Shown piece by piece: positions 51,060-61,125 of a stretch of 64,000 bases of DNA. Both the position numbers and the translations under genes were made by a program. Positions within the stretch are counted from its first letter, which is position 1; each line of letters opens with the position of its first letter. The notes below the pieces were generated by a model. It searched no databases and was not told where the DNA came from. It saw only the letters and a program-made list of their open reading frames with translations. The stretch lies in the NCBI GenBank assembly GCA_036941025.1, contig JAYMNP010000001.1, forward strand, positions 1,240,001-1,304,000. Direction: 5' to 3'. This DNA comes from Lachnospiraceae bacterium JLR.KK002 (lineage in GTDB: Bacteria > Bacillota > Clostridia > Lachnospirales > Lachnospiraceae).

Positions 51060-53192
51060 TTATTCCATTGGTTCTGCCGGAATAAACACTCTTTCCTGAT
51101 AAACATTTACTGTTTTCGGAAGGGCTTTTTTTGCCTCCTCACAAAACTGCTGCTGTGAATTTACCAGCTTTTTCCCTCGCTTGTCTATTTTCTCATATCT
51201 GCCGTCGGGCTGTAAAATATGGGATTTCATATTGTCTGCAAGCTGGAGTTCCAGAATATGGCGTATCTGCTCCATCAGTGTTTCATTTTCCACCGGAAAC
51301 AGAATCTCCACTCTTCGGTCCAGATTCCGGGGCATCCAGTCGGCGCTGCCCATATAGATTTCTTCCTGCCCGTCGTTGTGGAACCAGAAAATCCGGCTGT
51401 GTTCCAGGAAATTTCCCACAATGGAGCGCACAGTGATATTTTCGCTGATTCCCGGAATACCCACTTTCAGGCAGCAGATGCCGCGCACTACCAGATCTAT
51501 TTTCACTCCGGCTGCGGAGGCTTCGTACAGTGCCCCGATGACGTCCCGGTCGCAGAGGGAATTCATTTTCGCCCGGATAAATGCTTCTCTGCCTGCCTGT
51601 GCATGTTTGATTTCACGTTTAATCAGTTTGAGAAAACGCTTGCGCAGCCAGATGGGGGCTACTGCCAGTTTATTCCAGGAAGGGGGCTCGGAATATCCTG
51701 ACAGCATGTTAAACACGGCTGTGGCGTCCTCTCCGATGGCTTCGGAACAGGTGAACATGCCAAGATCCGTATATAATTTGGCAGTAGAATCGTTGTAGTT
51801 TCCTGTTCCCAGATGGATATACCTGCGGATTCCGTCTTCCTCTTTCCGTACCACCAGCGCAATTTTACTGTGGGTTTTCAGGCCCACCAGCCCGTAAATT
51901 ACGTGGCAGCCTGCTTTTTCCAGTTTCTTTGCCCATACAATATTATTTTCCTCATCAAACCGGGCCTTTAATTCCACCAGCACGGATACCTGTTTCCCGT
52001 TTTCCGCAGCCTGAGCCAGAGAGGCAATAATTGGGGAATTTCCGCTGACCCGGTACAGGGTCTGTTTGATGGCCAGCACGTCCGGGTCCAGAGAAGCCTG
52101 TTTTATAAAATCCACCACCGGGTCAAAAGTCTGGTAGGGATGGTGCAGCAGAATATCTCCCTTCCGGATGGCGGCAAAAATATCTTCTCCCGGCACAATC
52201 TGAGGCACGCGCTGAGGCTGGTAAGGCTCATAACGCAGATCATCCGCTCCTTCGATTCCGTACATCTTCATCAGAAAGGTCAGATCCAGCGGACCGTTTA
52301 TCTTAAAGATGTCCTCCTGGGCAATATGAAGGTCTTCTTTCAGTATTCCCAGAAGACGTTTATCTATTTTATCTTCCACTTCCAGACGGATGACTTCTCC
52401 CCACTGGCGCTTTTTTAACTGTTTCTGAATTTCCTGCAGCAAATCCTCCGCCTCGTCCTCGTCAATGGTAAGGTCTGCATTCCGCATAATCCGGTAAGGC
52501 CAGGCACATACCACATGGTAATTCAGAAACAGCCGGTGAATATTGCGCTCGATAATCTGTTCCAGCAGAATGAAAGTTTTACTGCCTTCATCCTGAGAGG
52601 GAATCTGCACGATTCTGGAAAGTACCGAGGGCACCTGTACGGTGGCAAATTCCAGTTCTTCTTTTTTATCTCCCTTTTTGTTCAGAAGGGCGGCGATATT
52701 TAAAGACTTGTTGCGAATCAGCGGAAAAGGCCGGGAGGCGTCTACGGCCATGGGCGTCAGCACCGGATATACCGTTTCCTCAAAATAGCGGTCCACATAT
52801 TCTCCCTGAACTTCATCCAGTTCTTCGTAAGCGGAAATAATCTCAATCCCATGATTGTGAAGCAGCGGAACCAGAGAACGGTTATAGGTGCTGTACTGCA
52901 TTTCCACCAGGGAACGGGTATCTTTGTTGATGGCTTCAAGCTGCTCTTTTGCAGTCATTCCTGCAATATCGGTCTTTTTATATCCTGCATGAACCATATC
53001 TTTCAGGGAAGCCACCCGGACCATGAAAAATTCATCCAGATTCGATGAGGTAATACTTACAAATTTTAACCGTTCCAGCAGGGGAATATTTTTATCTCTG
53101 GCTTCGTTCAACACTCTGTAATTAAATTTCAGCCAGCTCAGTTCCCGGTTTTCGTAATATTCCGGTTTCAGATAATCCTTTTCTTTGTCCAT
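51060..53192 (-). CDS. ppk1: polyphosphate kinase 1
   Basis: The 710-aa enzyme reversibly makes polyphosphate from ATP. The N-terminal NRELSWLKFNYRVLNEA is diagnostic. The catalytic domains show LKARFDEENNIVWA, the phosphohistidine region GLKTHSKIALVVRKE, HLGTGNYN, and the second His site VRSIVGNFLEHSRIF. The ATG at 53192 is 8 nt after GGAGG and preferred over ATG 53198, which is only 2 nt away. It follows the ppx gene by 14 bp, so synthesis and breakdown of polyphosphate are encoded together. Confidence 0.96.
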   Translation of the reverse strand: MDKEKDYLKPEYYENRELSWLKFNYRVLNEARDKNIPLLERLKFVSITSSNLDEFFMVRVASLKDMVHAGYKKTDIAGMTAKEQLEAINKDTRSLVEMQYSTYNRSLVPLLHNHGIEIISAYEELDEVQGEYVDRYFEETVYPVLTPMAVDASRPFPLIRNKSLNIAALLNKKGDKKEELEFATVQVPSVLSRIVQIPSQDEGSKTFILLEQIIERNIHRLFLNYHVVCAWPYRIMRNADLTIDEDEAEDLLQEIQKQLKKRQWGEVIRLEVEDKIDKRLLGILKEDLHIAQEDIFKINGPLDLTFLMKMYGIEGADDLRYEPYQPQRVPQIVPGEDIFAAIRKGDILLHHPYQTFDPVVDFIKQASLDPDVLAIKQTLYRVSGNSPIIASLAQAAENGKQVSVLVELKARFDEENNIVWAKKLEKAGCHVIYGLVGLKTHSKIALVVRKEEDGIRRYIHLGTGNYNDSTAKLYTDLGMFTCSEAIGEDATAVFNMLSGYSEPPSWNKLAVAPIWLRKRFLKLIKREIKHAQAGREAFIRAKMNSLCDRDVIGALYEASAAGVKIDLVVRGICCLKVGIPGISENITVRSIVGNFLEHSRIFWFHNDGQEEIYMGSADWMPRNLDRRVEILFPVENETLMEQIRHILELQLADNMKSHILQPDGRYEKIDKRGKKLVNSQQQFCEEAKKALPKTVNVYQERVFIPAEPME

Positions 53193-53206
53193 TTCCATAT
53201 CCTCCC

Positions 53207-54739
53207 TTAAAACACTTTCTTTTCTCGTATCCTTGGTTTTACACTGAAAACTTCTTCAAAAGAATTTGCATAAGCGGAAAAGAGGCCCTTTTCCAGCACA
53301 ATACTCTCCGAGGATTCCACTGTTATCACCAGTTCCCGGTCCTGTAAAGCAGCTTTGATATTCCGGAACTTCTGTTTATGGCTCCGGTCCATGGCATTGG
53401 CAATTTTGAGAATAGCTGTCAGCTTGGACACGGTCATATAGCCTTTCTGGTCCATTTTATCGCTTACGCTGCTGTAAGGCTGCAGGGGCTGAGAATTGTA
53501 TTTTACGGTACCTGCCACAATTTCCCGCTCCATATGGGTCATGCCGATAATCTCGGTGGCCATGATAATCTGATAAGAACACTCGGCCTGATTTACCAGG
53601 CTGATATAGCGGCCGCAATCGTGAAGAATTGCCGCCACCTGCAGCAGCAGCCGCTCCCTTTTGCCCATGCCGTGCACTTTTTTCATGGCGTCAAAAATGG
53701 CAACTGTCATGGCAAGGACTGCCTCCGTGTGGCTGGAATAGCCCTGATAGCGTTCCGCCAGATTCCGGGCGGCGGCCAGCACATCTTCTTCAAAATCGTG
53801 CTCAAAATAAATCATGCGCTTTTTCTCCGCATAGGCGCAGACGATTCCGTCGCTGATATTTACTCCGGGCACCCAGATATATTTTGCATTCAGTTCTTCA
53901 CTGAGGCGTTTGTACAGCACCACCGAGGGGATAATCAGGGGATCGTGTTCGTTGGCCAGATTCAAATCCAGAGAAATTTCCTCGGTGGATTTCCGGTACC
54001 ATTTATTCAGCATTTTAATAAAGCGTTCGGTTTCTATGGTGCCGTCCTCTTCCTTTTTGGAAAATCCCTTTGTCATTTCTTCGATGTAATCTCCCATAAT
54101 AATTACATATTTCATTTCCCGGTCTTTCAGGTAAATCCGTTTGAAAATTTCCAGCTCTTTGTCAATCAGCTCCTGAATCTGGGTTTCATAATGGGAAACC
54201 AGATTTTCAATTTTGGACAGCTTTTCCCGAATCCGCATAATGCCCAGTTCAATATGCTGGGTGGTAATGGCTGTCCCCTTGCGGAACAGGGTAATCTGCA
54301 TACTGCCGCCCCCTACATTGACCACTGCCGCCCCTTTCTGAATCATTTTTTCAAATTTGGGCAGGATGGCCAGAGATTTATAATCCATCAGCCTGTGTTC
54401 GGAATTGCTGAGAACTGTCACTTCGATTCTGGTGCGGAGACGAATCTGATCCAGTATAAAGGGTGCGTTGCTCACATTCCGGAATACGTTTCCCGCACAT
54501 GCCTCATAATCGTCTACCTTATATCCATCCATAATGGTATGGAACTCCTTTAAAATCTGACAGAGTTCCTCTACCAGTTCATACCCGATAACGCCTTTTC
54601 CAAAGGCGTCCCGTCCCAGTTCCACATGGCTGCGCACATAATCAATGGAACGTATTTTCCGATTTGCGGAAATCTCAAATATTTTCAGACTCACTTCATA
54701 TGAGCCAATGTAAATTGCTGCAAATGTGGTAATCTTCAT
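53207..54739 (-). CDS. ppx: exopolyphosphatase / Ppx-GppA phosphatase with HD domain
   Basis: The 510-aa protein has the ASKHA N-domain (AIYIGSYEVSLKIFEI, where most family members read AxIDxGSNS), the phosphate loop VVNVGGGSMQITLF near residue 140, and a C-terminal HD domain with ILHDCGRYIS. It should cut terminal phosphate from polyphosphate or pppGpp. The usual first-block Asp is Tyr-Ile here, which may alter activity. The ATG at 54739 follows AAAGGA; the frame upstream lacks a start signal. It precedes ppk. Confidence 0.9.
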   Translation of the reverse strand: MKITTFAAIYIGSYEVSLKIFEISANRKIRSIDYVRSHVELGRDAFGKGVIGYELVEELCQILKEFHTIMDGYKVDDYEACAGNVFRNVSNAPFILDQIRLRTRIEVTVLSNSEHRLMDYKSLAILPKFEKMIQKGAAVVNVGGGSMQITLFRKGTAITTQHIELGIMRIREKLSKIENLVSHYETQIQELIDKELEIFKRIYLKDREMKYVIIMGDYIEEMTKGFSKKEEDGTIETERFIKMLNKWYRKSTEEISLDLNLANEHDPLIIPSVVLYKRLSEELNAKYIWVPGVNISDGIVCAYAEKKRMIYFEHDFEEDVLAAARNLAERYQGYSSHTEAVLAMTVAIFDAMKKVHGMGKRERLLLQVAAILHDCGRYISLVNQAECSYQIIMATEIIGMTHMEREIVAGTVKYNSQPLQPYSSVSDKMDQKGYMTVSKLTAILKIANAMDRSHKQKFRNIKAALQDRELVITVESSESIVLEKGLFSAYANSFEEVFSVKPRIREKKVF

Positions 54740-54782
54740 ATCTGTTCCTTTCTGCCGGGCCTCCGGGGCCGCGGCTTCTGAC

Positions 54783-56075
54783 TTACTGCTTTCCCAGCAG
54801 GTAATCAACAAACTGCCGGGCGGTTCTGCCGGAAAGCCCTCCGTGGCTCAGCTCCCACTTATTTGCTTCTGCCAGCAGTTCTTCCTCGGCCATGGGAATC
54901 TGATGTTTCCGGGCCAGACTTCTTACAATTTTCTGAAATTCTTTTTTATCCGGTTTTCCGAAATAAATGGTAACGCCGAATCTGGAAGCCAGAGACAGCT
55001 TTTCCTGTACCGTATCGTTTGTGTGCAGTTCATCGTCCCGCTCCGCTTTATCACTGAATTTCTCTCTCACCAGATGTCTCCGGTTAGAGGTGGCGTAAAT
55101 CAGAACGTTGTCCGGTTTTTTCTCCAGACCTCCTTCGATGACTGCCTTCAGATATTTGTATTCGATTTCAAATTCTTCAAAAGACAGGTCATCCATATAT
55201 ATGATAAATTTATAATTTCGATTCTTAATCCGGGCAATTACATCGTTTAAATCCTGAAACTGGTGTTTGTATATTTCAATCATCCGGAGGCCCTGGTCGT
55301 AATACTGGTTGATAATTGCTTTTATACTGGTGGATTTGCCCGTTCCGGCATCTCCGAACAGCAGGCAGTTATTGGCCCTCCTGCCTTTCACAAAAGCCTC
55401 CGTATTATCAATGAGCTTCTGTTTCGGAACCTCATACCCCACCAGATCGTCCAGATGGACATGGGCAATATTGGCAATGGGTACAATCTTTACCTGACGG
55501 TCTTCATGTTCCACACGAAATGCTTTATGTAATCCCAGTTTGCCCACACCGAATTCCCGGTAAAATTCCGTCACTTCATCCTTAAATTCTTCTACTGTGC
55601 CTGTCTGCTTCAGACGGATGCTCAGTGCGCAGATCCTGTCCCGGATTCTGTGGTTGAACACCTTTCCGTCCCGGTCGGCTCTTTTATAATTCTGCAGAAT
55701 GGCAAATTCCGGAATTTCCAGTTCTTTCTGAAGTTCCTGCAAATCAAAGTCGAACAGTTCCTTGAAGACTGCAAAATCATGGAGGGCCAGTTCGTTAATG
55801 CTGCCGGTAATCCTGCCTTTGATTTCACAGGAAGTACTGTAGGCATTTTCATGATTTACCAGCAGGAAAGTCAGGTAATTCTGCCAGAGATTTCCCTCGA
55901 ATCCATGGCTGGCGGAAAGCTCAGTGAGACGATGCATACATTCATAACACAAAGCCCGTAATTCTTCTCCGGAACAGGTATCCTCCCGGTAATGCTCCAT
56001 AATCCAGGTAAAATCCTCCAGAATCTTACCCTGTTCAAATCCCCGGTACAAAATCAGTTTTTCCGTATGTTTCAT
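54783..56075 (-). CDS. DUF815-family AAA-type ATPase
   Basis: The 430-aa ATPase has a family-specific helical N-terminal domain and an AAA-like core: Walker A GDAGTGKSTSIKAI near residue 240, Walker B FIIYMDDLSFEEFE near 290, sensor LIYATSNRRHLVREKF near 330, and a C-terminal helical lid. DUF815 proteins are common in Clostridia, and their substrate is not defined. It is 43 bp upstream of ppx and may be co-transcribed with ppx-ppk. Confidence 0.9.
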   Translation of the reverse strand: MKHTEKLILYRGFEQGKILEDFTWIMEHYREDTCSGEELRALCYECMHRLTELSASHGFEGNLWQNYLTFLLVNHENAYSTSCEIKGRITGSINELALHDFAVFKELFDFDLQELQKELEIPEFAILQNYKRADRDGKVFNHRIRDRICALSIRLKQTGTVEEFKDEVTEFYREFGVGKLGLHKAFRVEHEDRQVKIVPIANIAHVHLDDLVGYEVPKQKLIDNTEAFVKGRRANNCLLFGDAGTGKSTSIKAIINQYYDQGLRMIEIYKHQFQDLNDVIARIKNRNYKFIIYMDDLSFEEFEIEYKYLKAVIEGGLEKKPDNVLIYATSNRRHLVREKFSDKAERDDELHTNDTVQEKLSLASRFGVTIYFGKPDKKEFQKIVRSLARKHQIPMAEEELLAEANKWELSHGGLSGRTARQFVDYLLGKQ

Positions 56076-56094
56076 TTCTCATCCCTCTGTCTCT

Positions 56095-57225
56095 TTAATA
56101 ATTCCCAAGTACTTTAATGGAAAGGGCTCCTTCCTGCAGTCCTTTCAGCGCATTCTGTACGGCGCCGTCCCTGAGATTTCCTTCCATATCCACAAAAAAG
56201 CGGTACTCGAAGCTCTTATCCTTAATGGGCCTGGATTCAATTTTTACCATGTTCAGGTTGTTGAAGATCATATGGGAAAGCATGTGGTAAAGGGAGCCGC
56301 TTTCATGAGATATTTCAAAACAGATACTGATTTTATCCGCTCCTTTCCGACAGATTTTTCTGCCGGAAACAATGATAAATCTGGTGCTGTTTTCCTCACT
56401 GTAATTGATATGGTCTTTCAGAATTTCCAGTCCGTAAATATCCGCTGTCACCGCACTTGCTATGGCCGCCTGGTCTTTTCGGCCGTCTTCCAGAATCTTT
56501 TTGGCCGCCATTGCCGTATTCTTTGCTTTTATCCGTTTCCAGTCCTTATGCTCGTCCAGAAAGTCCACGCTCTGCATAAGGGCCTGGGGATGGGAATACA
56601 CACAGGTAATATCAGAAAGGCTGCTGCCGGGAAGCCCCAGCAGCGCGTGTTCTACTTTGATGGTCTGTTCCGCTACAATGAAGTTGCCGTATTCCACCAG
56701 TAAATCAAAATTCTCTCCTACAATTCCGGCAGAGGAATTTTCAATGGGCAGGACTGCATAATCTGCTTCTCCACTGCTTATGGCTTCCATGGCGTCACGC
56801 CAGGTATCCACATGGTAACCGTACGTCTCCTCTCCGAAATAAGCCTTCATGGCAATCTGGCTGTAGGCCCCCTCGGTTCCCTGATATACCACCTTATGGC
56901 TGGTAAAGGGCAGTCTGTCCACCGGAACAAAACCGGTCTCCTGGCCCTGTCCGTGCTGTATCAGCATCTGGTACTGGCGCTTCCGGCTGAGAGCCATAAT
57001 CTGCTCAAACAGTTCTCCCACATCGTAGCAGTTTTCTTCTGTCTGAACCAGTTCTTTTACTCTGGCCAGCTTCTCCCTTTCCCGTGTTTTGTCCAGCACC
57101 GGTTTTCCGGTGGATATTTTGTATTCTGCCACCTCTGTGGTCAGTTTCATCCGTTCTTCATACAGAGCCACAATCCGGCGGTCAATTTCATCTATTTCTT
57201 TCCGAATTTCACTTAAATCTTTCAT
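56095..57225 (-). CDS. pheA: bifunctional chorismate mutase / prephenate dehydratase
   Basis: The 376-aa cytoplasmic enzyme carries out two steps of phenylalanine synthesis. Domain order: AroQ-type mutase (about 1-85, DLSEIRKEIDEIDRRIVALYEER region), prephenate dehydratase (about 105-285, VYQGTEGAYSQIA and the catalytic NSTRFIIV), and a C-terminal ACT domain (about 295-375, GSLYHMLSHMIFNNLNM) for feedback by Phe. The ATG at 57225 is chosen over 57234 because AAGGAT precedes it at better distance. No T-box is visible in the 80 bp upstream. Confidence 0.95.
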   Translation of the reverse strand: MKDLSEIRKEIDEIDRRIVALYEERMKLTTEVAEYKISTGKPVLDKTREREKLARVKELVQTEENCYDVGELFEQIMALSRKRQYQMLIQHGQGQETGFVPVDRLPFTSHKVVYQGTEGAYSQIAMKAYFGEETYGYHVDTWRDAMEAISSGEADYAVLPIENSSAGIVGENFDLLVEYGNFIVAEQTIKVEHALLGLPGSSLSDITCVYSHPQALMQSVDFLDEHKDWKRIKAKNTAMAAKKILEDGRKDQAAIASAVTADIYGLEILKDHINYSEENSTRFIIVSGRKICRKGADKISICFEISHESGSLYHMLSHMIFNNLNMVKIESRPIKDKSFEYRFFVDMEGNLRDGAVQNALKGLQEGALSIKVLGNY

Positions 57226-57306
57226 ATGCCACATCCTTATTAAAGTATATATTTATCATATAACAACTGGGCCTCAAAGGCAAGTTTGTATCTGTATTTT
57301 CATGGA

Positions 57307-57354
57307 AAAAGAGGCTGCCGCAAAATAGTTTTATATTTTGCGGCAGCCTCTTTT
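57307..57354 (-). terminator. 21-bp perfect hairpin terminator between the zinc-ribbon/TPR gene and pheA
   Basis: The arms 57307-57327 and 57334-57354 are perfectly complementary and contain GAGGCTGCCGC. A T run ends the minus-strand arm. It begins 8 bp after the stop codon of the upstream gene and isolates pheA. Confidence 0.85.
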
Positions 57355-57361
57355 ATACGTT

Positions 57362-58516
57362 TTATTCCGGCATGTAAATATAGTTGCATCGCAGCACATC
57401 GGAAACCATTCCATATTTGTCTACCAGAATCAGGGACAGCACATTATTGCCTTCCGGTATATGAATGGGTTCTCTGTACTGCTGAGATTCCTGTGTGGGC
57501 ACCGTATCATCCCAGGTATAGTATACCCTGCAGCCCTCCGGTACCTGTACCACGATGGTTTCCGGCGTATAGAAACTCCCACCATAAGGAGCCACCTGAG
57601 GAGGATTGGGCTTCTGTTTCTTTATCTGATATTCTTCTTCCAGTTCCTGGCTGCAGAGGCCGAACTGATTGCGGGCAACGGCCCGGAGCCTGATATTTTT
57701 CCCCGGCTCCATCAGAATGGGCGTGTGATATTTCCTGCCCTGTTCCGGATCTGTGTCGTCTGTGGTATAATAGATTTCACAACCATTTTCTGCGGTGAGT
57801 TCCACAAAGATTTCTCCCTGGAAAATGCCTCCTTCCGGATCAGCCTGAGGAGGCTCCGGCAGATATTCCGCAAACAGCTCACGTATTTCCCCATCTGTTA
57901 CTTTATCGCCCAAACTCTGGATGGCCTTATAATCTTTCTGTTCCGCGTAAATCTGAATTAACTGTTCATATGCTTCCAGGCAGTCTTCATCCAGTTTCAG
58001 CACTTCCAGCAGAAGTTTCCGTGCACTGTCATTCTGTTCCTGTGCCTGGCAGACTTCTGCCAGACGCATACGCGCATCCAGGCTGTCTGTCTGGAGCTGT
58101 AAAGCCCGCCGCAGGTATTTTTCCGCCTTGCGGTAATCACTTCTGCTCTGGTAATCTTCTGCTTTTTTCATCTGATATTCATAGGAATTACTTCGGGCAT
58201 AAGTCATCAGCAGCACAATTCCCGCCACCAGAACTGCCAGAATCACCAGTGCAAGAATCGCCCATGTGGGATATTTCTTTCTGTGTCCGGATCTGCCTTT
58301 CCCGGAAGCGCCGGTTTTGCCTTTGCCTGCTGTTTTCTTCTTTCCTTTTCCGGAAGATTTATGGCCTGCTATCTTTTTCTTTTTTTCCTGCAGCAGTCCC
58401 CGCAGAAAATCATCTTCCAGAAGATTGTAATCCGATACAATCTGGGCTTCTGCCCCGCACACGGAACAATATACACATCCGGTTTTCAGTTCTGCTCCGC
58501 AATTTGCACATTTCAT
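57362..58516 (-). CDS. zinc-ribbon membrane protein with TPR and chitobiase-type repeats
   Basis: The 384-aa protein starts with a zinc ribbon (CANCGAEL...CSVCGAE, residues 3-25), a lysine/glycine-rich linker, and one membrane span (about 85-107). Outside the span are two or three TPR-like helices (ALQLQTDSLDARMRLAEVCQ, VLKLDEDCLEAYEQLIQIYA) and two chitobiase-C-type beta modules (YYTTDDTDPEQGRKY near 250; YYTWDDTVPTQESQQY near 335). Ribbon inside and TPR outside is the likely topology. It overlaps folD by 4 bp (ATGA), so it is coupled to a folate gene with no evident functional link. Role unknown. Confidence 0.82.
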   Translation of the reverse strand: MKCANCGAELKTGCVYCSVCGAEAQIVSDYNLLEDDFLRGLLQEKKKKIAGHKSSGKGKKKTAGKGKTGASGKGRSGHRKKYPTWAILALVILAVLVAGIVLLMTYARSNSYEYQMKKAEDYQSRSDYRKAEKYLRRALQLQTDSLDARMRLAEVCQAQEQNDSARKLLLEVLKLDEDCLEAYEQLIQIYAEQKDYKAIQSLGDKVTDGEIRELFAEYLPEPPQADPEGGIFQGEIFVELTAENGCEIYYTTDDTDPEQGRKYHTPILMEPGKNIRLRAVARNQFGLCSQELEEEYQIKKQKPNPPQVAPYGGSFYTPETIVVQVPEGCRVYYTWDDTVPTQESQQYREPIHIPEGNNVLSLILVDKYGMVSDVLRCNYIYMPE

Positions 58517-59364
58517 TCTTTCTGCCCCGCTTCTATGCTCTGTACGCAGTTACTCATAAGCATTGCAATGGTCATGGGGCCCACGCCTCCCGGCACTGGG
58601 GTAATGGCAGAAGCAACGGGTTCCACTTCCTCAAATTTCACATCTCCGCATAATTTATTATGTTCATCACGATGAATGCCCACGTCAATCACAACTGCAC
58701 CTTCCTTTACATATTCCGCACCGATCAGCCGCGGTTTTCCCACCGCCACAATCAGAATGTCTGCCTGTCTGCAGAGTTTTGGAAGATTCCTGGTTCTGGA
58801 ATGGGCAATGGTTACGGTGGCGTTTTCCCGCAGCATCAGAAGGGCCATGGGTTTTCCCACAATATTGCTTCTTCCGATGACCACGCAGTGTTTCCCCTCT
58901 GCTTCCACACCGGAGCGTTTCAGAAGCTGAATAATTCCGGCCGGGGTACAGGAGACGAATCCCGGTTCTCCAATGGTGAGTTTTCCCACATTCTGCGGAT
59001 GAAAACCGTCCACATCTTTCTCCGGGCTGATGGCCTGTATCACCTTGTCCTCGCAGATATGGCCGGGAAGGGGAAGCTGCACCAGGATACCCTTTACTTC
59101 TTTCTTATGATTTAATTCATCAATCAGCTTCAGCAGTTCTTCTTCCCCGGTTTCTTCCGGAAGCTCATAAGCCAGAGAATCAATGCCGATATAAGCGCAG
59201 GCATTTTTCTTATTCCGCACATAGACGGCGGAAGCAGGATCCGCACCTACCTGAATGACTGCAAGAGATCCTGTTTTCCCTTCCGCCTGCAGCCGTTCCA
59301 CCTTTTCTTTTAATTCATCTTTTATCTGCTGAGAAATCTTTTTTCCATCTATAATTACTGCCAT
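58513..59364 (-). CDS. folD: methylenetetrahydrofolate dehydrogenase / cyclohydrolase FolD
   Basis: The 283-aa bifunctional enzyme interconverts 5,10-methylene-, methenyl- and 10-formyl-THF with NADP. The catalytic lysine lies in YVRNKKNACAYIG near residue 50. DVDGFHPQNVGKL, VIGRSNIVGKPMALLML and the C-terminal PVPGGVGPMTIAML are typical. Full length. It lies directly after fhs, giving a one-carbon unit from formate to methylene-THF. Confidence 0.97.
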   Translation of the reverse strand: MAVIIDGKKISQQIKDELKEKVERLQAEGKTGSLAVIQVGADPASAVYVRNKKNACAYIGIDSLAYELPEETGEEELLKLIDELNHKKEVKGILVQLPLPGHICEDKVIQAISPEKDVDGFHPQNVGKLTIGEPGFVSCTPAGIIQLLKRSGVEAEGKHCVVIGRSNIVGKPMALLMLRENATVTIAHSRTRNLPKLCRQADILIVAVGKPRLIGAEYVKEGAVVIDVGIHRDEHNKLCGDVKFEEVEPVASAITPVPGGVGPMTIAMLMSNCVQSIEAGQKE

Positions 59365-59411
59365 GCTTCTTCCTTTCTTTCACTGCCGTACCATTGAAAC
59401 TGCCTCCTGGG

Positions 59412-59434
59412 AAACGCTGATTAAATCAGCGTTT
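59412..59434. other. tight inverted repeat between fhs and folD
   Basis: AAACGCTGATT and AATCAGCGTTT are perfect 11-bp arms separated by one base. It could be a weak terminator or processing hairpin; no convincing T tract follows on the minus strand. Confidence 0.4.
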
Positions 59435-59436
59435 TC

Positions 59437-61107
59437 TCAGAACAATCCGGTAATAACTCCCTGGTCATCCACATCAATCTGATATGCCGCCGGGGTTTTT
59501 CCAAGTCCCGGCATGGTCATAATGGCGCCGGTAACTGCCACTACGAATCCGGCTCCGGCAGATACATATACTTCCCGGACATTTACGGTAAATCCTGTGG
59601 GCCTTCCCAGCTTCGTCTGGTCGTCAGACAGGGAATACTGAGTCTTTGCCATACATACCGGGAAATTACCCATGCCCAGTTCTTCAATTCGTTTTAATTC
59701 TTTTTCCGCTGCCGGGGCGTAAGTAACTCCGTCCGCACCGTAAATTTCTCTGGCAACAGTTTCTATTTTCTCTTTCAGAGAAAGGCTGTCCTCGTACAGA
59801 GGATGGAACCGGCTCTCTTTTGTTTCCAGGGTTTCCAGCACTTTTTCTGCCAGAGCAATTCCGCCTTCTCCGCCTTTTTCCCATACTTCCGACAGGGCGA
59901 ATTCACAACCCCGCTCCTTGCAGAACTGCTCCACAAATTCTGTTTCCGCTTCAGAATCTGTAACGAAAGAATTCAGTGTTACGACTACGGGTACTTCATA
60001 TTTCTGTAAATTCTCAATGTGTTTTTCCAGATTTACAATTCCTTTTTTCAGTGCCTCCAGGTTCTCCTCAGAAAGCTGAGCCTTCGGTACGCCGCCATTG
60101 TATTTCAATGCCCGCACCGTTGCCACCAGTACTACGGCATCCGGTTTCAGACCTGCCATACGACATTTAATGTCCAGAAATTTTTCTGCCCCCAAATCGG
60201 CTCCGAAGCCTGCTTCTGTCACCACATAGTCGGCCAGTTTCAGAGCTGTCTTTGTAGCGCGGACACTGTTGCAGCCATGAGCGATATTGGCAAAAGGTCC
60301 TCCGTGCACAATGGCCGGCGTATGTTCCAGTGTCTGGATGAGGTTGGGTTTTAAAGCGTCCTTTAACAGGGCTGCCATGGAACCGGTAGCCTGAATATCA
60401 TCTGCTGTCACAGGTTTTCCTTCAAATGTATAGGCCACAATCATTCTGCCCAGACGTTTTTTCAAATCAGCCATATCCTCTGCAAGACACAATACTGCCA
60501 TAATCTCAGAGGCCACGGTAATTACAAAATGGTCTTCCCGCACCATCCCGTCCATTTTCGTTCCGAGACCTACCACAATATTGCGCAATACACGGTCATT
60601 CATGTCCAGGCAGCGCTTCCATACTACCTGCCGGGGGTCGATATTCAGAGGATTTCCCTGCTGGATATGGTTGTCCAGCAAAGCCGCAAGAAGATTATTG
60701 GCAGAAGTAATGGCATGGAAGTCTCCGGTAAAATGCAGATTCAGGTCTTCCATGGGGACTACCTGCGCATAACCGCCGCCCGCTGCTCCGCCCTTAATGC
60801 CAAAACAGGGTCCCAGGGAAGGTTCACGCAGTGCCAGAACTGCTTTTTTCCCCATTTTGCCAAATGCCTGGCCCAGGCCTATACTGGTAGTGGTTTTGCC
60901 TTCTCCTGCCGGAGTGGGGTTGATAGCCGTCACAAGAATTAATTTTCCGTCTTTTTTATTCTTTACTTTTTCGATTAATTCATTCGACAGCTTGGCCTTA
61001 TATTTTCCATATAATTCCAAATCATCTTCCGGAATATCCAGTCTGGCCGCCACATCTCTGATGTGAATCATTTCTGCTTCCTGTGCAATCTGAATATCTG
61101 TTTTCAT
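59437..61107 (-). CDS. fhs: formate-tetrahydrofolate ligase
   Basis: The 556-aa enzyme makes 10-formyl-THF from formate, THF and ATP. The ATP loop [16 protein letters not shown] is near residue 65. [19 protein letters not shown] and the THF-side segments ([23 protein letters not shown]) are intact. The C-terminus has [16 protein letters not shown]. With folD next to it this supports one-carbon assimilation for purines and serine, or the methyl branch of acetogenesis; no carbon-monoxide dehydrogenase genes are in the window. Confidence 0.97.
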   Translation of the reverse strand: MKTDIQIAQEAEMIHIRDVAARLDIPEDDLELYGKYKAKLSNELIEKVKNKKDGKLILVTAINPTPAGEGKTTTSIGLGQAFGKMGKKAVLALREPSLGPCFGIKGGAAGGGYAQVVPMEDLNLHFTGDFHAITSANNLLAALLDNHIQQGNPLNIDPRQVVWKRCLDMNDRVLRNIVVGLGTKMDGMVREDHFVITVASEIMAVLCLAEDMADLKKRLGRMIVAYTFEGKPVTADDIQATGSMAALLKDALKPNLIQTLEHTPAIVHGGPFANIAHGCNSVRATKTALKLADYVVTEAGFGADLGAEKFLDIKCRMAGLKPDAVVLVATVRALKYNGGVPKAQLSEENLEALKKGIVNLEKHIENLQKYEVPVVVTLNSFVTDSEAETEFVEQFCKERGCEFALSEVWEKGGEGGIALAEKVLETLETKESRFHPLYEDSLSLKEKIETVAREIYGADGVTYAPAAEKELKRIEELGMGNFPVCMAKTQYSLSDDQTKLGRPTGFTVNVREVYVSAGAGFVVAVTGAIMTMPGLGKTPAAYQIDVDDQGVITGLF

Positions 61108-61125
61108 GTTTTCCTCCTGTAATTT

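Noticed and set aside
53378-54553. 391-codon plus-strand frame opposite ppx
   Set aside because: It is an antisense shadow of a well-supported ppx gene. The protein is rich in H, F, N and Q with no domain and no ribosome binding site.
57226-57306. T-box or Phe attenuator upstream of pheA
   Set aside because: The gap to the preceding terminator is about 80 bp, too short for a T-box, and no T-box core sequence is present.
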